Source: an uncultured Blautia sp.
GTDB taxonomy: Bacteria > Bacillota > Clostridia > Lachnospirales > Lachnospiraceae
DNA: 64,000 bases
NCBI GenBank assembly: GCA_934408705.1
Contig: CAKRVL010000001.1
Location: 1 to 64,000, forward strand
Direction: 5' to 3'
Under the pieces are notes generated by a model that was not told the DNA's origin, searched no databases, and worked only from the letters and a program-made list of their open reading frames with translations. Position numbers and translations under genes: made by a program. This document shows, in pieces, positions 9,119 to 17,539 of this stretch (position 1 is the first letter of the stretch; every line of letters begins with the position of its first letter).

Positions 9119-10507
9119 ATGACAAACTACTATCCTTTAACAGCAGCACAGAAAATGCACCACAACTGGATCATGGATTACGGTACACAGCAGGTATCCG
9201 GTGTCAGTGTTGTGGCATCTGTACAGGCTGAACTGGATTTTGGATTATTAAAAAAATGCATTCAGATGGAGACAGAACGTTCCGGATGCACCAGAATCCG
9301 TTTTACAAAGCCTGATAAAGACGGAAATGTACAGCAGTACCTTGTAAAACAGGATCCAAGGGATATCGGATTCAAGGATCTGTCAGGAATGGGAAGCCTT
9401 GCAAAAGCAGACGAGCTGATGCAGCAGTGGGCATACGAAACCTTTGACGGTGATGACATTCCCATGTGCGAGTTTACTATGCTGAAGCTGCCGGAAGGAT
9501 ATAATGGTTTCTTTGTACATATGGATCACAGACTGATCGATTCCTGTGGTCTGGTAGTAATGATCGGTGATCTGTTTCAGTTATATACCTATTATAAATA
9601 TGGAACAGCCTATCCGCAGGAACTGGCAGATTTTGAGACAGTACTGAAAAAAGACCTGGCAAAAGCAGGCAATGAGAAACGTTTTGCAAAAGATAAGAAA
9701 TTCTGGGATGACCAGCTGGATGCACTGGGTGAGCCTCTGTATTCTGATATTCAGGGACCATCCGTACTGGAGGAAGCAAGAAAACGTCATGGAAATCCCA
9801 AACTTCGTTCTTCTGATATTGAAATGAAGAATCTGTTTGTGGCAGTTAAGGATTATTATCTGGAGCCGGGACCAACTCAGAATCTGATTGATTTTTGCAT
9901 GAATCATCAGCTTTCTATGACAAACCTTCTTCTGCTTGGTATCCGTACTTACCTGTCAAAGGTAAATAACGGACAGGAAGATATCACTATCCAGAATTTT
10001 ATATCCAGACGTTCTACTCATGATGAGTGGACATCCGGAGGAAGCAGAACCATCATGTTCCCGTGCAGAACCGTAATCGCACCGGAGACAGACTTCCTTT
10101 CTGCAGCTTATGAAATCCAGAATATGCAGAATCGTATTTACATGCACAGCAACTACGATCCGGCACTTATTATGGATGAGATGAGAAAAAGATACAATAC
10201 ACCGGAGCATACCAGTTATGAGAGCTGTTATCTGACTTATCAGCCAATGACTGTGAAGGTGGAGAATGAAATGCTTGGAACTATCCGTCAGCATGCAAAA
10301 TGGTTTGCAAATGGTGCAGCCACTAAGAAGATGTACCTGACCGTATCCCATACAGAAGATGGAGGTATGAACTTTTCCTATCATTACCAGACTGCTCATC
10401 TGGAGGAGCATGATATGGAACTGCTCTATTATTATATGATGCGAATCCTTTTTAAAGGAATTGCAGAGCCGGATATGAGCATCGGCGAAATTATGGAACT
10501 GGTTTAA
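9119..10507 (+). CDS. stand-alone NRPS-type condensation domain protein
   Basis: 462 residues, the length of one condensation domain. The N-terminal core motif is YYPLTAAQKM. The HHxxxDG active-site motif appears as DHRLIDSCG: the catalytic second His and the Asp are kept, while the first His is Asp and the Gly is Ser. Late motifs (NFISRRSTHDEW, FPCRTVI) also fit the superfamily. It is not fused to other NRPS domains. A free carrier protein and an AMP-forming ligase follow directly, so it probably condenses an acyl or aminoacyl group carried on that carrier with an amine or alcohol acceptor. The product is unknown. Confidence 0.8.
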   Translation: MTNYYPLTAAQKMHHNWIMDYGTQQVSGVSVVASVQAELDFGLLKKCIQMETERSGCTRIRFTKPDKDGNVQQYLVKQDPRDIGFKDLSGMGSLAKADELMQQWAYETFDGDDIPMCEFTMLKLPEGYNGFFVHMDHRLIDSCGLVVMIGDLFQLYTYYKYGTAYPQELADFETVLKKDLAKAGNEKRFAKDKKFWDDQLDALGEPLYSDIQGPSVLEEARKRHGNPKLRSSDIEMKNLFVAVKDYYLEPGPTQNLIDFCMNHQLSMTNLLLLGIRTYLSKVNNGQEDITIQNFISRRSTHDEWTSGGSRTIMFPCRTVIAPETDFLSAAYEIQNMQNRIYMHSNYDPALIMDEMRKRYNTPEHTSYESCYLTYQPMTVKVENEMLGTIRQHAKWFANGAATKKMYLTVSHTEDGGMNFSYHYQTAHLEEHDMELLYYYMMRILFKGIAEPDMSIGEIMELV

Positions 10508-10533
10508 TGAAAACAATAGCAGGAGGAAACGCA

Positions 10534-10764
10534 ATGAGTCAGGAAATGGAATTTAAAAATATTGTAGCACAGTATAGTAAGGTAGCACCGGAAGAAATGA
10601 AAAATGAAATGAGATTTCGTGAGGATCTGGGTTTCAGTTCTCTGGATTTCATGTCCTTTTTGGGTGAGCTTGAGGACACTTTTGACATTGAGCTTGACGA
10701 GGGTGAAGTGTTGAAAATCACAACTCTTGGCGAAGCAGTTAATCTGCTGGATGAGCTTCAGTAA
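10534..10764 (+). CDS. acyl/peptidyl carrier protein
   Basis: 76 residues from the ATG at 10534, which has AGGAGG seven bases upstream; the ATG at 10507 lacks a site. The phosphopantetheine serine lies in LGFSSLDFMSFL. Length and acidic character fit a free carrier protein. It differs clearly from the fatty-acid AcpP at 52502, which reads GADSLDLFEMV at the same place, so this carrier is dedicated to the condensation/ligase cluster. Confidence 0.88.
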   Translation: MSQEMEFKNIVAQYSKVAPEEMKNEMRFREDLGFSSLDFMSFLGELEDTFDIELDEGEVLKITTLGEAVNLLDELQ

Positions 10765-10790
10765 TCTTTTTTTGAAGTGTAACTTATAAA

Positions 10791-10803
10791 TTGAACGGTT
10801 CAA
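10791..10803. promoter_or_regulatory. 13-nt palindrome upstream of the ligase
   Basis: TTGAACGGTTCAA is a perfect palindrome centred on G. It sits between the carrier and ligase genes and overlaps a weak TTG start option for the ligase. A TetR-family operator is plausible, given the convergent TetR gene, but this is inference. Confidence 0.3.
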
Positions 10804-10823
10804 AAAATAATGGGAGAACAGAT

Positions 10824-12368
10824 ATGCTGGTCAGAAATATATTAGAAGAAAGTGTATGCAAATTTGGTGAAGTGAAAGCAGTCAGATGGCTTAACAAAAA
10901 GGAAATCATGGAAAGAAGCTACCTGGAACTGATGGAAAATGTGGTTTTTACCAGAAAAGGTCTTCTTGCAGAAGGCTTTGAGGGAAAACACATTGCATTG
11001 ATCGGAACAAGTTCTGTAGAATGGATGGAAAGCTATCTGGGAATCATTACCGGATGCACCACAGCAGTACCGCTGGATGCAGCACTTCCCTGTGAGGATT
11101 TGATTGACCTGCTCAATCGTTCCGATTCTGCCGCACTTTTCTTAAGTCCGAAACACAGACCATATCTGGAAGCATTTCTTGCAAACTGCCCGAAGCTTCA
11201 GAAGGTATGGATGCTTCAGGAAGAGGTAGAAGATGCGCCGGCAAAGGTATATGGCATTGATGAGCTTCGAAATGCAGGAAAGAGTGCATCCGCAGATTCT
11301 GGCTGCCCGGATGCTGAGGATATTGCGACCATTATCTTCACTTCCGGAACAACAGGAAAGAGCAAAGGTGTTATGCTGACACAGAACAATCTGGCATCCA
11401 ACGTTGAGGCAGTAAAGATTACGGCAGAACCGGGAACTGCCATGCTCAGTGTGCTTCCGATCCATCATGCATTCTGCCTTGTTATGGACTGGCTGAAGGG
11501 ATTCTCTCTGGGGGCAACTCTTTGCATCAATGATTCCCTGCTTCATATGGTAAGAAATATGAGTATTTTCAAACCGGATATTATGCTTATGGTTCCAATG
11601 ATGATTGAGACGATTTATAAGAGGCTGTCTGCTGCTGATCCGTCAATTCCGAAGGAAGTTCTGGCAGAAAAGGTATTCGGTGGAAACCTGCACATTATTT
11701 TTACAGGTGGTGCACATCTGGATCCGTACTATATTGACCGTCTGGCAGAATATGGCGTTGAAGTGCTGGAAGGCTATGGAATGTCAGAGTGCTCCCCTGT
11801 TATCAGTAATAATACGCCAGAGAACCATAAAAAGGGTTCTATCGGAAAACCACTTGAGAATGCAGAAATCAGATTTGAAAATGGTGAAATTCTGGTAAAA
11901 GGCAGCAGCGTTATGAAGGGATACTATCAGATGCCAAAGGAGACCGCAGAGGCTTTAAAGGATGGCTGGTTGCATACCGGTGACAAGGGATATATGGATG
12001 AAGATGGTTATCTGTTTATCAATGGACGAGTGAAGAACCTGATCATTCTGTCCAACGGTGAAAATATATCTCCGGAAGAGCTTGAGAATAAGCTGGCGCT
12101 TAATCCGCTGGTAGGCGAAGTGATCGTAACGGGTGAGGACAGTGGCCTGACAGCCCGAATCTATCCGGAGCAGGCTGTTGTGGAAGCGAAAGCATTGGAT
12201 GCAGAAGCAATTCAGACACAGCTTCAGGCATTTCTGGATGAATATAACAAAAAACAGCCCACCTATCGCCGTATTACAGGACTGGTTGTCCGCAAAAATC
12301 CATTTCTCCGCAACACAACAAAGAAGATCAGGAGACAGGATGTTCTGATTGACGAGCCTCTGGAATAA
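10824..12368 (+). CDS. AMP-forming acyl/aminoacyl ligase
   Basis: 514 residues from the ATG at 10824 (GGGAGA upstream). ANL superfamily: P-loop-like A3 motif IIFTSGTTGKSKGVM, A5 region LEGYGMSECSPV, A7/A8 region GWLHTGDKGYMDEDGYLF and VKNLIILSNGENISPEE, and C-terminal catalytic Lys in NTTKKIRRQD. It resembles fatty-acid ligases more than amino-acid adenylation domains; the missing substrate code keeps this open. It most likely activates a carboxylic acid and loads it onto the adjacent carrier protein. Its stop lies 6 bp from the stop of the convergent TetR gene. Confidence 0.88.
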   Translation: MLVRNILEESVCKFGEVKAVRWLNKKEIMERSYLELMENVVFTRKGLLAEGFEGKHIALIGTSSVEWMESYLGIITGCTTAVPLDAALPCEDLIDLLNRSDSAALFLSPKHRPYLEAFLANCPKLQKVWMLQEEVEDAPAKVYGIDELRNAGKSASADSGCPDAEDIATIIFTSGTTGKSKGVMLTQNNLASNVEAVKITAEPGTAMLSVLPIHHAFCLVMDWLKGFSLGATLCINDSLLHMVRNMSIFKPDIMLMVPMMIETIYKRLSAADPSIPKEVLAEKVFGGNLHIIFTGGAHLDPYYIDRLAEYGVEVLEGYGMSECSPVISNNTPENHKKGSIGKPLENAEIRFENGEILVKGSSVMKGYYQMPKETAEALKDGWLHTGDKGYMDEDGYLFINGRVKNLIILSNGENISPEELENKLALNPLVGEVIVTGEDSGLTARIYPEQAVVEAKALDAEAIQTQLQAFLDEYNKKQPTYRRITGLVVRKNPFLRNTTKKIRRQDVLIDEPLE

Positions 12369-12374
12369 CACGCT

Positions 12375-12953
12375 CTAAGACAATAGCGGCAGCATACCGG
12401 ATAAAAAAATCTCAGACAGAATATCGGCGATCACTTCCGGTGCCAGATTAAAATTATCCCGTGTCCATTTGTGCAGAACGCCGACAGTACTACCGATGGC
12501 GCAGGTGATCACATAAGAAAATTCTTCCTTTGTGCGTCTGGAAGGCCTGGAATTAGATGTAGTGTCTGTGACATAATGATGGAGCATGGTCAGCATTTTT
12601 TCAAACAGATGATTGCCATGAGGCGTGCTCAAAAGACCAGACAGAAAAGGATTTTCCATAGTGTACCGGCACAGAGTCAGAAAATAGGAACGGCAGATGT
12701 CCCGGTCATTTTGGGGATGGAAGCTTTCCATCATGGAAAAAACATCCTGAATCGTTTTATCCTCAATTGCAGAGATTAGTGAAGGAATATCCTGATAGTG
12801 ATTGTAAAAGGTACTCCTGGCAATACCTGCTGTTTTAATGATATCAGATACTGTGATCCTGTCGGGCTTCTTTTCCTTTAGCAATTTGAAAAAAGCACCT
12901 AAAATGGCTTCGTTAGCCACGGAATATCTTTCATCGGGAATTGTATGTTTCAT
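12375..12953 (-). CDS. TetR/AcrR family regulator
   Basis: 192 residues from the ATG at 12953, which has GGGAGG upstream. The N-terminal helix-turn-helix is ITVSDIIKTAGIARSTFYNHYQ, a standard TetR signature; the C-terminal part is a helical ligand-binding domain. It converges on the carrier/ligase cluster and is the obvious candidate repressor. The ligand may be an acyl compound; this is inferred only from position. Confidence 0.88.
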   Translation of the reverse strand: MKHTIPDERYSVANEAILGAFFKLLKEKKPDRITVSDIIKTAGIARSTFYNHYQDIPSLISAIEDKTIQDVFSMMESFHPQNDRDICRSYFLTLCRYTMENPFLSGLLSTPHGNHLFEKMLTMLHHYVTDTTSNSRPSRRTKEEFSYVITCAIGSTVGVLHKWTRDNFNLAPEVIADILSEIFLSGMLPLLS

Positions 12954-13168
12954 AGCTGTGTCCTCCCGGGGGCTTTTGCCCTTAACATCATACCTAAAGT
13001 ATATCATAAAGCTGTCAATAAAAGAATCAAAAACGTAAAAAAGTGGCAGCTTTTACAGATTGGGACTGGTCTACAGGCCAATGTCTTGGTACAATGTAAT
13101 CAGTGAAACAATCCATAGGTATCATAATCGGGAGCTTTTGCCCCGTTTTGAAAGAAAAGGAGAAACAT

Positions 13169-15121
13169 ATGAAGACACGGAAACGAATTCTGTCAATCAT
13201 GCTTACCATTGCAACACTGCTTCTGCTTGTGCTGGATATTCCTGTAGCAGCCGCCGCCGGGACGAAAAAGGTAGACGTTTTGTTTACCCATGATACCCAT
13301 TCCCATCTGGACAGTTTTTCAACAATTGTGGATGGCCAGCAAGAAATAGTTGGCGGATTTGCAAAAATAAAAACCCTGATGGACGAAAAGAAGAAAGAAA
13401 ATCCGGATACTCTTGTGCTGGATGGGGGAGATTTTTCCATGGGCACACTGATCCAGACAGTATATGATACTGAGGCGGCAGAGCTTCGGATGCTTGGGTA
13501 TCTTGGATATGATGTGACAACCTTTGGCAATCATGAATACGATTACCGGTCAAAGGGCCTGGCAAATATGCTGAAGGCAGCTATTGCTTCCGGTGAAACA
13601 GTACCTGAGATCGTAGTGTGCAATGTGGATTGGGACGCTATGGAGCAGGATGGTCTGAACGATGGCCAGAGTCAGATCAAAGAGGCGTTTAAGGCCTATG
13701 GTGTGAAGGACTATGTGGTGGTTCAAAAGGGTGATACAAGGATAGCAGTAGTTGGTGTATTTGGAAAAGATGCCCTGGAATGTGCCCCTACATGTGAGCT
13801 GTTGTTCAAAGATCCGGTGGAGGCAGTAAAGGAGACAGTAGCCGAGATTAAGGAAAATGAGAACGTGGATATGATCGCATGTGTGTCCCACGGTGGAACC
13901 TGGGAGGACGAGGACAAATCAGAGGACGAAATCCTTGCCAAAAAGGTGCCAGAGCTTGATCTGATCATCAGTGGACATTCACACACAGAGCTGGAAGAGG
14001 CAATCAAGCATGGGAACACATATATTGTGTCCTGTGGTGAGTACGGAAGAAATCTTGGCTCACTATCAATGACGCAGAAGCAGGATGGACGTTGGGAGAT
14101 GACTGCCTACGAGCTGATTCCCGTGTCTGAAGAGGTCAAGCCGGATCAGGCAACACAGAAACGGATTGATGAATTAATGGATACAGTAGACACCAATTAT
14201 CTTGCCGATTTTGGTTATACCAGGGATGAAGTTCTCGCTGAGAATGATGTTGAATTCAACAGCCTGGAGGAAATGGGCACGAAGCATGAAGAACTGAATC
14301 TTGGTGATATCATGTCTGATGCATATGTATATGCCGTGGAAAATTCAGAATACTACGATGGAGATCCGGTAGATGTAGCGGTTGTACCAAGCGGAACTGT
14401 CCGTGACACATATACGAAGGGCGATGTTACAGTAGAAGATGTCTATAATTCTTTCTCCCTGGGAATCGGAAAAGACGGGGTGGCAGGATATCCACTGATC
14501 AATGCATATCTGACCGGAAAAGAATTAAAGCTGGCAGCAGAAGTGGATGCTTCCGTTTCTGATTTTATGACAACTGCAAGATTATATTGCAGTGGACTGA
14601 ATTTTACATACAATCCTCATCGAATGCTTCTGAATAAGGTAACGGACTGTTATCTGACCAGAGTGGACGGAGAGAGAATCGAAATCCAGGATGATGAGCT
14701 GTATCATGTTGTGACAGATTTGTACACCGGACAAATGCTCGGCTCCGTAATGAAAATGTCCTATGGTCTGCTGGCCCTCGAACCAAAGGATAAGGACGGC
14801 AATCCTATTAATAATCTGGAAGATCAGGCAATCATGGAAGACGGCAGAGAATTAAAGGCTTGGGATGCCATCGCAAGATATATGAAGTCCTTCGAAGATA
14901 CAGACGGTGATGGAATTGCCAATGTACCGGAATATTATGCAGCTACACATAACCGTAAGGTTGTGGATGACAGCAGAAATATAATAGATCTGGTGAAAAA
15001 TCCGAACAAATTCTCAGTAATGATAGTGTTAATCGGTCTGTTCTTTATTGTGATCATTATCCTTATTGTTGTTCTGATCCGCAAAATCATCCGCAAGGTC
15101 AGAAGAAAAAAAGATATGTGA
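13169..15121 (+). CDS. membrane-anchored 5'-nucleotidase / UDP-sugar hydrolase family
   Basis: 650 residues from the ATG at 13169 (AAAGGAG upstream). Signal peptide (LLLLVLDIPVAAAAG). The metallophosphatase domain has DTHSHLD, DGGDFSMG, GNHEYDY and SGHSHTELE. A 5'-nucleotidase C-terminal domain follows (SGTVRDTYTKGDV, GYPLINAYLTGKEL). The C-terminal hydrophobic helix MIVLIGLFFIVIIILIVVLI and basic tail replace the LPXTG anchor found in some relatives. The enzyme acts outside the membrane, dephosphorylating nucleotides for salvage. Substrate range is not predictable. Confidence 0.9.
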   Translation: MKTRKRILSIMLTIATLLLLVLDIPVAAAAGTKKVDVLFTHDTHSHLDSFSTIVDGQQEIVGGFAKIKTLMDEKKKENPDTLVLDGGDFSMGTLIQTVYDTEAAELRMLGYLGYDVTTFGNHEYDYRSKGLANMLKAAIASGETVPEIVVCNVDWDAMEQDGLNDGQSQIKEAFKAYGVKDYVVVQKGDTRIAVVGVFGKDALECAPTCELLFKDPVEAVKETVAEIKENENVDMIACVSHGGTWEDEDKSEDEILAKKVPELDLIISGHSHTELEEAIKHGNTYIVSCGEYGRNLGSLSMTQKQDGRWEMTAYELIPVSEEVKPDQATQKRIDELMDTVDTNYLADFGYTRDEVLAENDVEFNSLEEMGTKHEELNLGDIMSDAYVYAVENSEYYDGDPVDVAVVPSGTVRDTYTKGDVTVEDVYNSFSLGIGKDGVAGYPLINAYLTGKELKLAAEVDASVSDFMTTARLYCSGLNFTYNPHRMLLNKVTDCYLTRVDGERIEIQDDELYHVVTDLYTGQMLGSVMKMSYGLLALEPKDKDGNPINNLEDQAIMEDGRELKAWDAIARYMKSFEDTDGDGIANVPEYYAATHNRKVVDDSRNIIDLVKNPNKFSVMIVLIGLFFIVIIILIVVLIRKIIRKVRRKKDM

Positions 15122-15131
15122 TAATATCACA
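15117..15131. promoter_or_regulatory. palindrome over the nucleotidase stop, upstream of thioredoxin
   Basis: TGTGATAATATCACA is a perfect inverted repeat of the TGTGA-N5-TCACA type. It overlaps the stop codon of the nucleotidase gene. A -10 like TATACT (15151-15156) follows. It could be a redox or Crp/Fnr-type operator for the thioredoxin gene; no experiment or second site supports this. Confidence 0.3.
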
Positions 15132-15189
15132 GAAAATGGGAATAAAATCTGATATACTACAATCACAAATAAAACAGGAGGGCAAAGAA

Positions 15190-15495
15190 ATGTCAGTAAT
15201 TCATGTAGATAAATATAATTTTCAAAACGAAGTAATGGAGTCAGATAAACCGGTGCTGTTGGATTTCTGGGCACCCTGGTGTATGCCTTGCCGCATGGTA
15301 GGACCGATTCTGGAAGAAATTGCAGCGGAACGTTCTGATATTAAAGTGGGAAAAATCAATGTAGATGAACAGCCGGAGCTTGCTGGACAGTTTCATGTTA
15401 TGAGCATCCCTACACTGCTTGTTATTAAGAATGGAAAAATCGTAAATCAGTCTGTAGGAGCGATGCAGAAGGAAGCAATCCTTGCTATGCTGTAA
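15190..15495 (+). CDS. trxA: thioredoxin with WCMPC active site
   Basis: 101 residues from the ATG at 15190 (AGGAGG seven bases upstream). The thioredoxin fold is complete, with active site APWCMPCRMVGP and the cis-proline loop SIPTLLVI. The canonical WCGPC has Met in place of Gly, which would be expected to alter redox potential or partner choice. Cytoplasmic disulfide reductase. No thioredoxin reductase is adjacent. Confidence 0.9.
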   Translation: MSVIHVDKYNFQNEVMESDKPVLLDFWAPWCMPCRMVGPILEEIAAERSDIKVGKINVDEQPELAGQFHVMSIPTLLVIKNGKIVNQSVGAMQKEAILAML

Positions 15496-15568
15496 AGAGC
15501 AAAAAAATTATAAATTTTACTTGCAAATTCCAGATGTATAAAGTATTCTATAAACACCATAAAGTTAT

Positions 15569-15604
15569 AACACCTCTCCTACTTTGTGCAGGAGAGGTGT
15601 TTTT
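15569..15604 (+). terminator. rho-independent terminator after thioredoxin
   Basis: AACACCTCTCCT pairs with AGGAGAGGTGTT over a 9-nt loop, followed by a T run. It isolates the thioredoxin gene from the pseudopilin gene. Confidence 0.85.
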
Positions 15605-15644
15605 GAAAATGCTATTGTTTGAATTTACTAGTTAGGAAGACTGA

Positions 15645-16643
15645 ATGAAATATAAAATCTGGAATAGGAATGAGGGATTCACGCTTGCGGAGCTTTTGAT
15701 TACAGTTGCGATTATTGGTGTTCTCGTAGCTATAGGAATCCCTGTTTTATCTAATCAGCTGGAGAAAAGCCGTGAGGCTGCTGACCTTGCCAATGTGCGT
15801 GCAGCATATGCAGAAGTGATGACTGCCCAGATTACCGGAGATGAGGGGAATCAAACCCAGACTGTAAAACTTAAGCAGAAGAAGGATGACTGGGAGTCAG
15901 ATCCGGTGACAGTTGCAGGAATTACCCACTATAAGAAGGATGGAAATACTCCAAACTGGATAGGAGTTCCCGGGGCAGATGGAGAGTGTAAGGTAACCTA
16001 CGATGCATCTGTAGATACTACGACGGGTGAGCCGGTAGGCATATGCTTCGAATGGAGCGGAAGCAGCGGGAATAACGGAAATGACAAAAATGACGAAGAT
16101 AATGGAAATAACGGGGAGAATACAAAGCCTGGAATTGATTTCAACGAAGATATACATGGGCTGGTTAATGCCACAGGATTGTTATCACAGCATAAGACTA
16201 CACAGTTCGAAATAGATTCAAAATGCCCCAATTCCGTTATGGTTAAGGCTGTGCGGGAGAAGCTTGGAAGCAACAGCTTATTGAATTATGGCACCTGGGC
16301 ATATCTGGCAGATTCCAAGAGTCCTAACAATGAATGTGCATATTTGTTCTGGACCGCTGTAGATACGAATGCGGTTGGCGCCGGGCAGAAAATACCGGTT
16401 ATTGTCAGCAGTGATAAAGGTGGTTACTACATTTCTGAAACAACGACGGCGGAAAGAACCAGTAAAAATGGTGCATATGTCGCGATTGCCGATCATATGC
16501 TAAATTATAATTCTTTTAAGGATTATACCACAGGTACAAAGTATTCCACCATGGAAGAGGCTTATAAAGCATATACAGAAATGGTGGAGAATGGGAAGTA
16601 TTCTCAGGAAATTAAAGACAGCTTGAACGATCTGCCCAAGTGA
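15645..16643 (+). CDS. type IV pilin-like (pseudopilin) protein
   Basis: 332 residues. A short basic leader ends in NEGFTLAELLITVAIIGVL, the class III signal cut by prepilin peptidase after Gly, with the Glu at mature position 5. The N-terminal helix continues (LEKSREAADLANVRAAYAE). The C-terminal half contains a low-complexity Gly/Asn/Asp linker at about residues 143-161 and then a globular part that I do not recognise. No pilus or secretion assembly gene is nearby, so it is an orphan that depends on distant machinery. Confidence 0.8.
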   Translation: MKYKIWNRNEGFTLAELLITVAIIGVLVAIGIPVLSNQLEKSREAADLANVRAAYAEVMTAQITGDEGNQTQTVKLKQKKDDWESDPVTVAGITHYKKDGNTPNWIGVPGADGECKVTYDASVDTTTGEPVGICFEWSGSSGNNGNDKNDEDNGNNGENTKPGIDFNEDIHGLVNATGLLSQHKTTQFEIDSKCPNSVMVKAVREKLGSNSLLNYGTWAYLADSKSPNNECAYLFWTAVDTNAVGAGQKIPVIVSSDKGGYYISETTTAERTSKNGAYVAIADHMLNYNSFKDYTTGTKYSTMEEAYKAYTEMVENGKYSQEIKDSLNDLPK

Positions 16644-16655
16644 TAGACAATAACG

Positions 16656-16694
16656 AAAAAACAGTTACCTTCCTTACGAAAGTAACTGTTTTTT
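16656..16694. terminator. bidirectional terminator between convergent genes
   Basis: AAAAAACAGTTAC (16656-16668) pairs with GTAACTGTTTTTT (16682-16694). T runs on both strands serve the pseudopilin gene and the convergent XRE gene. Confidence 0.85.
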
Positions 16695-16704
16695 ACGTTC
16701 AGGA

Positions 16705-17037
16705 TCAATCTTCATCCATCCATACCTTCATGGTCTTCAGAAGCTTCTGTTTCTCCGGAATACCCATTTTATGTAATTGTTCGGAAATCTCCCTGTCCAG
16801 AGCTGTTTCACGATATTCAGAGTCAATTCTGCCAATCAGTGAATCCAGAGAGATATTCAGCAGTCTTGCATAATAAATCAGGATACGCAGTGACATTGCA
16901 GTTCGGTTGTTCTCCACATTACTGATGTAGCCAGGGGTTACGTTCAGAGCCTTGGCAACCTCTGCCTGGGTAAGCTTCATTTTGATTCTCAGTTCTTTCA
17001 TTCGTGATCCTAAGTTTTCGTAATCAATCTGGTTCAT
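16705..17037 (-). CDS. XRE-type helix-turn-helix regulator
   Basis: 110 residues from the ATG at 17037, which has GGAG nine bases upstream. The N-terminal half is a Cro/CI-type HTH (LTQAEVAKALNVTPGYISN). The C-terminal tail is helical and charged. It is a single-gene unit close to a structured repeat. The target is unknown. Confidence 0.85.
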   Translation of the reverse strand: MNQIDYENLGSRMKELRIKMKLTQAEVAKALNVTPGYISNVENNRTAMSLRILIYYARLLNISLDSLIGRIDSEYRETALDREISEQLHKMGIPEKQKLLKTMKVWMDED

Positions 17038-17146
17038 AATCTGTTCTCCAATCTTTTTTACCGGTGCTAAGCAGCGGGCTTTCATAGCTGGTAATGCCTG
17101 TATAAGCTGATATATCCCTTTACGCACTATTTAAGCTGTCGTTTTT

Positions 17147-17307
17147 GAACGCAGATAAGCATTCCCCCACTTCAAGTGCGCGGAGCACTAAGCGGTGGGT
17201 AAGGGGGATGCTTATGTCAGTGGGAGCCTTCAGCTCCCACTGACAGGTCGCGAAGCGACTGCGTTCATGAGCAAGTAGCAAAGCGGACCTGGAATGTCCG
17301 CTTTACA
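17147..17307 (+). repeat. structured 161-bp repeat A, copy 1
   Basis: This is one of two near-identical copies (other at 45591). GAACGCAG (17147-17154) pairs with CTGCGTTC (17259-17266), closing a multi-branch structure: a long arm with inner AGTGC/GCACT, a 10-bp perfect hairpin CAGTGGGAGC/GCTCCCACTG, and GTCGC/GCGAC. A separate hairpin AAGCGGAC/GTCCGCTT follows. No ORF of note is present. It resembles a palindrome-rich end of an IS200/IS605-type element or a mobile structured RNA; the identity is inferred. The stretch 17038-17539 has no gene; besides this repeat and the promoter at 17415 it is AT-rich spacer. Confidence 0.8.
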
Positions 17308-17414
17308 CTGCGGCTTCTTTATTCATAATATAAAGTATATAGAAAATATATGAAAAATAAAAGCTGTAAATTGTATGCTATTTATTTTATAGCTATATAT
17401 CAGGTGCGATAATT

Positions 17415-17444
17415 TTGACATTTCTGCCTCAGATATCATATAAT
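17415..17444 (+). promoter_or_regulatory. sigma-A-type promoter
   Basis: TTGACA (17415-17420) and TATAAT (17439-17444) with 18-bp spacing. A near copy of the region (TTGACACT... ATCATATAATGA) repeats at 17467-17500 with poorer spacing. It probably drives the gene at 17540. Confidence 0.55.
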
Positions 17445-17539
17445 GATATGAGAGTCAAAAGGTCTTTTGACACTCATTTGACACTGGTATCATATAATGA
17501 AAGAATAACTTGGAAATTAAATTATGAGGGAATTATTTT

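Noticed and set aside
17147-17307. Repeat A as a tRNA or tmRNA-like gene
   Set aside because: Multi-branch shape is present but there is no TTCNA T-loop, no CCA region and no anticodon arm of standard size.
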